Source: an uncultured Candidatus Melainabacteria bacterium
GTDB taxonomy: Bacteria; Cyanobacteriota; Vampirovibrionia; Gastranaerophilales; Gastranaerophilaceae
DNA: 26,371 bases
Assembly (NCBI GenBank): GCA_934754855.1
Contig: CAKVJR010000009.1
Span: 1 to 26,371, forward strand
Direction: 5' to 3'
In this document: positions 22,950 to 26,371 of the stretch, piece after piece
Layout: each line of letters opens with the position of its first letter
Numbering within the stretch: the first letter of the stretch is position 1
Program-made: the position numbers and the translations under genes
The notes under the pieces: generated by a model
Told to the model about the DNA's origin: nothing
What the model saw: only the letters and a program-made list of their open reading frames with translations
The model's database searches: none

Positions 22950-23702
22950 ATGACTGAAAAAGAAACAGATATGCAGGAACAACAAGATTCTCGTCAAAAG
23001 ATTTTGGTAGTTGACGATGAAGCAAGTATCAGAAGAATCTTGGAAACCCGATTAAAAATGATTGGCTACGACATCATAACAGCAGCGGACGGAGAAGAAG
23101 CAATAGCTTCATTCAACAAAAATAATCCGGACTTAATCGTTTTAGACGTAATGATGCCGAAAATTGATGGCTACGGTGTAGTTAGAGAAGTCAGAAGAAC
23201 ATCTGATGTTCCGATTATCATTTTGACAGCATTAGGTGATGTTTCCGAAAGAATTACAGGCTTGGAACTCGGTGCCGATGACTATGTTATCAAACCTTTC
23301 AGCCCGAAAGAATTGGAAGCAAGAGTTAAAGCGGTTCTCAGAAGAACAAACAACAAAGAATCTGTCGTTCCGACAGGCAAAGTTGCTAAAAACGTTATCA
23401 CAACAGGTAACATCAAAATCGATACCGCAAGACGCCAAGTATTCAGAAAGAACGAACGTATCAGACTTACAGGTATGGAATTCAGTTTGCTCGAACTTTT
23501 GGTCAACAACTCAGGTCAAGCATACTCGAGAAACGAAATCTTGCAACACGTTTGGGCTTATCCGCCGGATCACAGAATCGATACAAGAGTTGTCGATGTT
23601 CACATTTCAAGATTGCGTTCAAAATTGGAAGCCGATCCTGCAAACCCCGAACTCATTTTGACAGCAAGAGGTATCGGTTACATGTTCCAAAGAATTGCGT
23701 AA
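22950..23702 (+). CDS. rpaB: OmpR-family response regulator of the RpaB (Ycf27) type
   Basis: 250 residues. Receiver domain at about 17-132, with acidic residues Asp22/Asp23, phospho-acceptor Asp66 (LIVLDVMMP), Thr93 and Lys115. C-terminal winged-helix DNA-binding domain at about 150-250. Segments such as DDEASIRRILETRL, ITGLELGADDYVIKPFSPKE, IRLTGMEFSLLELLV and DTRVVDVHISRLRSKLE agree almost residue for residue with cyanobacterial/plastid RpaB as I know it. In Cyanobacteria RpaB binds HLR1 boxes and adjusts photosynthesis and light-stress genes. Here the residue after DGYGV is Val78 where photosynthetic RpaB has a Cys, and I see no cysteine in the protein. No sensor kinase is adjacent. The gene stands alone between a predicted promoter and terminator. 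Confidence 0.9.
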   Translation: MTEKETDMQEQQDSRQKILVVDDEASIRRILETRLKMIGYDIITAADGEEAIASFNKNNPDLIVLDVMMPKIDGYGVVREVRRTSDVPIIILTALGDVSERITGLELGADDYVIKPFSPKELEARVKAVLRRTNNKESVVPTGKVAKNVITTGNIKIDTARRQVFRKNERIRLTGMEFSLLELLVNNSGQAYSRNEILQHVWAYPPDHRIDTRVVDVHISRLRSKLEADPANPELILTARGIGYMFQRIA

Positions 23703-23730
23703 GTAATTTTTCAGAATTTATGAATTTATC

Positions 23731-23758
23731 AAGCCCACTCAAAAAGAGCGGGCTTTTT
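23731..23758 (+). terminator. Intrinsic terminator of rpaB
   Basis: AAGCCCACTC-aaaaa-GAGCGGGCTT forms a 10-bp stem with one A/C mismatch, followed by a T run, 29 bases after the stop. Confidence 0.88.
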
Positions 23759-23887
23759 AAATGCCGTTTTAAAAGTCAATTACGATAATTACGCCCTTTT
23801 CATCAAAATTTTTCTAAAATTTTAACGGCTGAAAATCTTTGGCTATAAACCATTCAGGCAAAATCATAAATCCGTCCTTAAACGGAC

Positions 23888-23924
23888 AAAAAAATCACGA
23901 AACGCCAAAGAGCATTTCGTGATT
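23888..23924 (-). terminator. Intrinsic terminator of the hydrogenase operon
   Basis: A 10-bp stem AATCACGAAA (23893-23902) / TTTCGTGATT (23915-23924) with a 12-base loop. Read on the minus strand it ends in seven Ts, 20 bases after the hydrogenase stop. The stretch between it and the rpaB terminator (23759-23887) shows nothing I can name. Confidence 0.88.
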
Positions 23925-23943
23925 AATTTTCGAGTTTTATTGC

Positions 23944-25407
23944 TTATTGTTCAACATTTTCTTTTGTTGGATTTTTTTCGATATCGCCGCTATTGTCGAG
24001 CAATGTTTTGATGAGTTTTTTAGCGGTTCTTTCGTCTGAAATCGTTGCGTTGCCGCCTATACAACCGCCATCGCAACACATAACTTCGACCAAGTTGCCC
24101 TCTTCACATTTGCCTGTTTGAGCGTATTTTTTGAGTTGGCGAATTGAATCTTTATTCAAGCCGTTAATTGCCGTCGGACGAGTTTCGCAGCCTGCACAGA
24201 ACTTAACCGCTTCAGCGACGCCGCCTGTTACGGGGAAGTTACGACCTTGTTTTGACGGTTCAACATCGACTTTTTCTTCTTCGCAACTTGTAATTTCGAT
24301 ATGCAAACCGATAAACAAAGCACCCAATTCTGCTGTATTCAAGACATAATCAACGTTTTCGTTAGAGAATGCTTCTTGTTTTTTTGCAACGCAAGGGCTG
24401 ACAAAAATGTTGATAGCATTAGGGTGTTCACGTTTTGCAATTTCTGCCGTGTAATACATCGGAGTTTTTGTATCCGATTTGTACTGTTCAATTTCGGGCA
24501 AATGTTTCTTTGTAAATTCATTGTAGCCCGCACAGCAAGAAGTTGTCATAAAAGGTTGCCCCTCTTCAAGTCTTTCTTCAAGTTCTTTTGCTTCGTTTTT
24601 GATAGTAACGTCAGCACCTTGAGCGACTTCATAAACGTGAGTAAAGCCGACCTTTTTCATTGCTGATTTAAGTTGTCCGATAGTTCCGGGAAATTGACCG
24701 ACAACGGCGGGGGCAAACATCAATGTGAGTTCTTTTTCAGCCTTTAAAAGTTTCAAAACTTCAATAAGTTGGCTTTTTTCGTGAACTGCACCGAACGGAC
24801 ATTTAGAAACGCAACGTCCGCAAGAGATACATTTGTCAAAATCGATTTTCGCTGTACCGTCTTCGTTCTTTTCAATTGCATTAACGGGGCAATTGTCTTC
24901 GCAAGGAACAGCAACTTTAACGATTGCATTATAAGGGCATGCGTTGATACACATTTTGCAAGCCTTACATTTTGTCGAATCGATTACAGAGTGTCCGTTA
25001 ACAATTTCTATTGCACCAAATTTGCAGGTAGAAACGCAAGGTCTTGCAACGCAGCCTTGGCACAAGTCAGTAACGTGAATACGTTTCGGGACGCATGCCT
25101 TACATGCCGCTCCAAGTACCGTCAACGGATTTTTTTCAGGTTCTTTTCTTTCCAATGATTTTTCAGCATATTCTGACAAAGAAACAGTTTCATCATCATC
25201 TTCAATGGCAAAGCCCAAGCCGGCAATGACTCTGTCCTTTAAGATTGCTCTTTCCTTGTAAATACAACATCTGAAAGGAACTTCCGCTCCTTTCGGACGC
25301 ATATCATAAGGAATTAATCTTGCTTGTTTTTCAAAATTTTCTGAAAAAAACGCTTTTACTATTCTTACTAAGATTTCTTTTTTTAAGTGAATTGAATTAG
25401 TGCTCAT
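23944..25407 (-). CDS. [FeFe]-hydrogenase-family protein with variant H-cluster motifs (probably group B)
   Basis: 487 residues. The N-terminal half has many cysteines for iron-sulfur clusters: CQGCVARPCVSTC (116-128), CKACKMCINACP (147-158), CEDNCP (169-174) and CISCGRCVSKCP (193-204). The C-terminal half is the H-cluster domain. L1 reads TTSCCAGY (288-295; usual TSCCP.W), L2 reads SPCVAKKQEA (337-346; usual MPC..KK.EA) and L3 reads EVMCCDGGCIGG (441-452; usual E.M.C..GC..GG). All four expected cluster cysteines (292, 339, 445, 449) are kept. An extra FCAGCETRP lies between L2 and L3. The lack of a C-terminal PAS domain argues against a HydS-type sensor. Activity, bias and partner are not known. 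It is the last gene of the operon, overlapping the ferredoxin gene by 11 bases. HydE/F/G maturases are not in this window. Confidence 0.88.
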   Translation of the reverse strand: MSTNSIHLKKEILVRIVKAFFSENFEKQARLIPYDMRPKGAEVPFRCCIYKERAILKDRVIAGLGFAIEDDDETVSLSEYAEKSLERKEPEKNPLTVLGAACKACVPKRIHVTDLCQGCVARPCVSTCKFGAIEIVNGHSVIDSTKCKACKMCINACPYNAIVKVAVPCEDNCPVNAIEKNEDGTAKIDFDKCISCGRCVSKCPFGAVHEKSQLIEVLKLLKAEKELTLMFAPAVVGQFPGTIGQLKSAMKKVGFTHVYEVAQGADVTIKNEAKELEERLEEGQPFMTTSCCAGYNEFTKKHLPEIEQYKSDTKTPMYYTAEIAKREHPNAINIFVSPCVAKKQEAFSNENVDYVLNTAELGALFIGLHIEITSCEEEKVDVEPSKQGRNFPVTGGVAEAVKFCAGCETRPTAINGLNKDSIRQLKKYAQTGKCEEGNLVEVMCCDGGCIGGNATISDERTAKKLIKTLLDNSGDIEKNPTKENVEQ

Positions 25408-25657
25408 TTAACTGTCTTTCGATTTCTTCTACAACCTTTTCAACGGTTGCTTCCTGTACTATTACATCATTAACTTTTACATAAGGTGCTTTTGAATATT
25501 CTCCCGAGGAAGAACACATACCGAGGCACGCCATACCTGATACTTCTGCTTTGTCTTTAAATTTTCTCGGAACCAAATCGGTTAACCTCTGTAAATTAGA
25601 AGACCCCATTACGAAACATGTTGTTCCCATACAAACCTTAACATCAACTTTCTTCAT
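25397..25657 (-). CDS. Thioredoxin-fold [2Fe-2S] ferredoxin
   Basis: 86 residues, the size of a single thioredoxin-like ferredoxin domain (as in the C-terminal part of NuoE/HydC). The four cluster ligands are Cys9, Cys14, Cys44 and Cys48 in the pattern C-x4-C ... C-x3-C (VCMGTTCF and MACLGMCSS). It should pass electrons to or from the hydrogenase encoded directly downstream, which it overlaps by 11 bases. GAGG lies 6 bases before the ATG, and the phosphatase gene ends 7 bases upstream, so the three genes form one transcription unit. Confidence 0.88.
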   Translation of the reverse strand: MKKVDVKVCMGTTCFVMGSSNLQRLTDLVPRKFKDKAEVSGMACLGMCSSSGEYSKAPYVKVNDVIVQEATVEKVVEEIERQLNEH

Positions 25658-25664
25658 TACAACC

Positions 25665-26371
25665 TCACATAAATTTAACTGACACTTTTTTCATGTATTT
25701 ATTTTCCAAAACATCTTTCATTTTTTTGATAATGTTTTTTCTAACCTCAATTTCAATCGGCATGTTGGGGTCATAATGAGCCTGATTAATTTTTGCCCCG
25801 ACCATGAATTGAATACAATCTGAGTTTAACATAAAATCAATTAATTTTCCTGCTGCATCTTTTGGAATTATACCTTTTTCCAAATCATCGAGTGTCTTTG
25901 TTAAGGTCAAAATACCCTCAGTGACAAGGTCAACGCCCTCCATATATGAAATTGCAGGTAATTTTCCAATGTTAAGGGACATTTCAACTTTTATCGGAAT
26001 GTTTAATTCTCTCGATATAAGTGAAGCAGTCGTGCCGCCGCATATCGCCTTTTTCCCTTTGAAATTTTTGAATACATTTGCATAATAACTGTCTTTATCC
26101 TGATAATAAGGCGGCCCCGTGAAGATTAACGAATTTCTCGGCGTTCTAAAATATACGCACGCACAAGAAACATCATCTTTCGGCTTACCGTCAGGTTCTG
26201 TCAAAATCGCTTGTCTTACAACCGTTTTGCTCAAATCACGACTTGAAACATTCGGCTCTTCCGCCAAACGTTCTTTTACAATTTTTATCAAGCCTTCCCG
26301 TCTTAATCCCAATTTAAGTTGTTTTGTTCCAAGAGCAGCCTGAGTTACACCATCAGAGCAGAATACAAGTC
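25665..26371 (-). CDS. SpoIIE/PP2C-type Ser/Thr phosphatase, 5' end cut by the window edge
   Basis: The frame is open from the right edge (first complete codon ends at 26369), giving 234 visible C-terminal residues. The first of these read LVFCSDGVTQAALG, the SDG(V/I)T.A metal-binding motif of PP2C/SpoIIE phosphatases. About 60 residues on comes KPKDDVSCACVYFR, the family's final Asp-Asp metal site (DD.T). A start at 26312 would use TTG and discard the SDG motif, so the true start is beyond the window. About 145 residues follow the DD motif, more than in a minimal SpoIIE domain, and I cannot assign them. It leads the hydrogenase operon. A regulatory phosphatase for this operon or its redox state is the simplest reading. 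Confidence 0.82.
   Translation of the reverse strand, partial: LVFCSDGVTQAALGTKQLKLGLRREGLIKIVKERLAEEPNVSSRDLSKTVVRQAILTEPDGKPKDDVSCACVYFRTPRNSLIFTGPPYYQDKDSYYANVFKNFKGKKAICGGTTASLISRELNIPIKVEMSLNIGKLPAISYMEGVDLVTEGILTLTKTLDDLEKGIIPKDAAGKLIDFMLNSDCIQFMVGAKINQAHYDPNMPIEIEVRKNIIKKMKDVLENKYMKKVSVKFM

Noticed and set aside
25665..26312. Phosphatase-operon first gene starting at 26312
   Set aside because: That start would be TTG and would drop the SDGVT motif encoded just upstream in the same open frame, so the gene is partial and enters from outside the window.

Overview
The window is AT-rich DNA from a diderm bacterium. It carries Gram-negative envelope machinery: a two-partner secretion pair, a Wza-type outer-membrane exporter and a Wzc-type co-polymerase. 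The best taxonomic marker is the response regulator at 22950-23702. It matches cyanobacterial/plastid RpaB (Ycf27) along its whole length as I recall that family, yet it sits beside an [FeFe]-hydrogenase module. An RpaB-type regulator in a fermentative, low-GC diderm points to a non-photosynthetic relative of Cyanobacteria (Melainabacteria/Vampirovibrionia, for example the gut Gastranaerophilales). This placement is inferred from protein sequence recognition alone.

Layout. (1) 1-723: 5' part of an EF-hand protein gene running off the left edge (minus). (2) 883-5922: a two-partner secretion locus, with a TpsA-like beta-helix adhesin (minus) divergent from its TpsB transporter (plus), followed by a convergent exported protein of unknown function (5919-7046). 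(3) 7188-20695: an exopolysaccharide (EPS) locus. A phosphoglycosyl transferase (7188-7901) lies at one end and UDP-ManNAc dehydrogenase wecC (19448-20695) at the other. Between them is a tight minus-strand operon: wza, wzc, GT26 transferase, wzy, wzx, GT4, acetyltransferase, GT4, VpsJ-like protein. A VanZ-family gene next to it appears to have its own promoter. (4) 20785-22735: a small HEAT-like protein, an unrecognised 100-residue protein with a structured leader, and an EamA-family transporter. (5) 22950-23702: rpaB. (6) 23944-26371: a minus-strand operon of a SpoIIE/PP2C-type phosphatase (cut by the right edge), a 2Fe-2S thioredoxin-fold ferredoxin and a variant [FeFe] hydrogenase.

How the genes work together. 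The phosphoglycosyl transferase would start a lipid-linked repeat unit; the GT26 and two GT4 enzymes extend it, Wzx flips it, Wzy polymerises it, and Wzc/Wza control length and export. WecC next to a WecG/TagA-family transferase suggests N-acetylmannosaminuronate in the polymer. The Wzc homologue has lost the Walker A consensus and the C-terminal tyrosine cluster, so it looks like a pseudokinase. The hydrogenase operon suggests H2 metabolism or sensing linked to a Ser/Thr phosphatase.

The points most worth a second look are the pseudokinase Wzc, the phosphatase-ferredoxin-hydrogenase unit with altered H-cluster motifs, RpaB without cysteine together with HLR1-like boxes in the window, an inverted repeat placed symmetrically between the two divergent EPS promoters, and a structured leader at 21175-21311. 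I saw no CRISPR array, transposase, rRNA or tRNA. No gene-free stretch exceeds 300 bases; the longest (21067-21327, 18774-19004, 23703-23943) are covered by the site entries.
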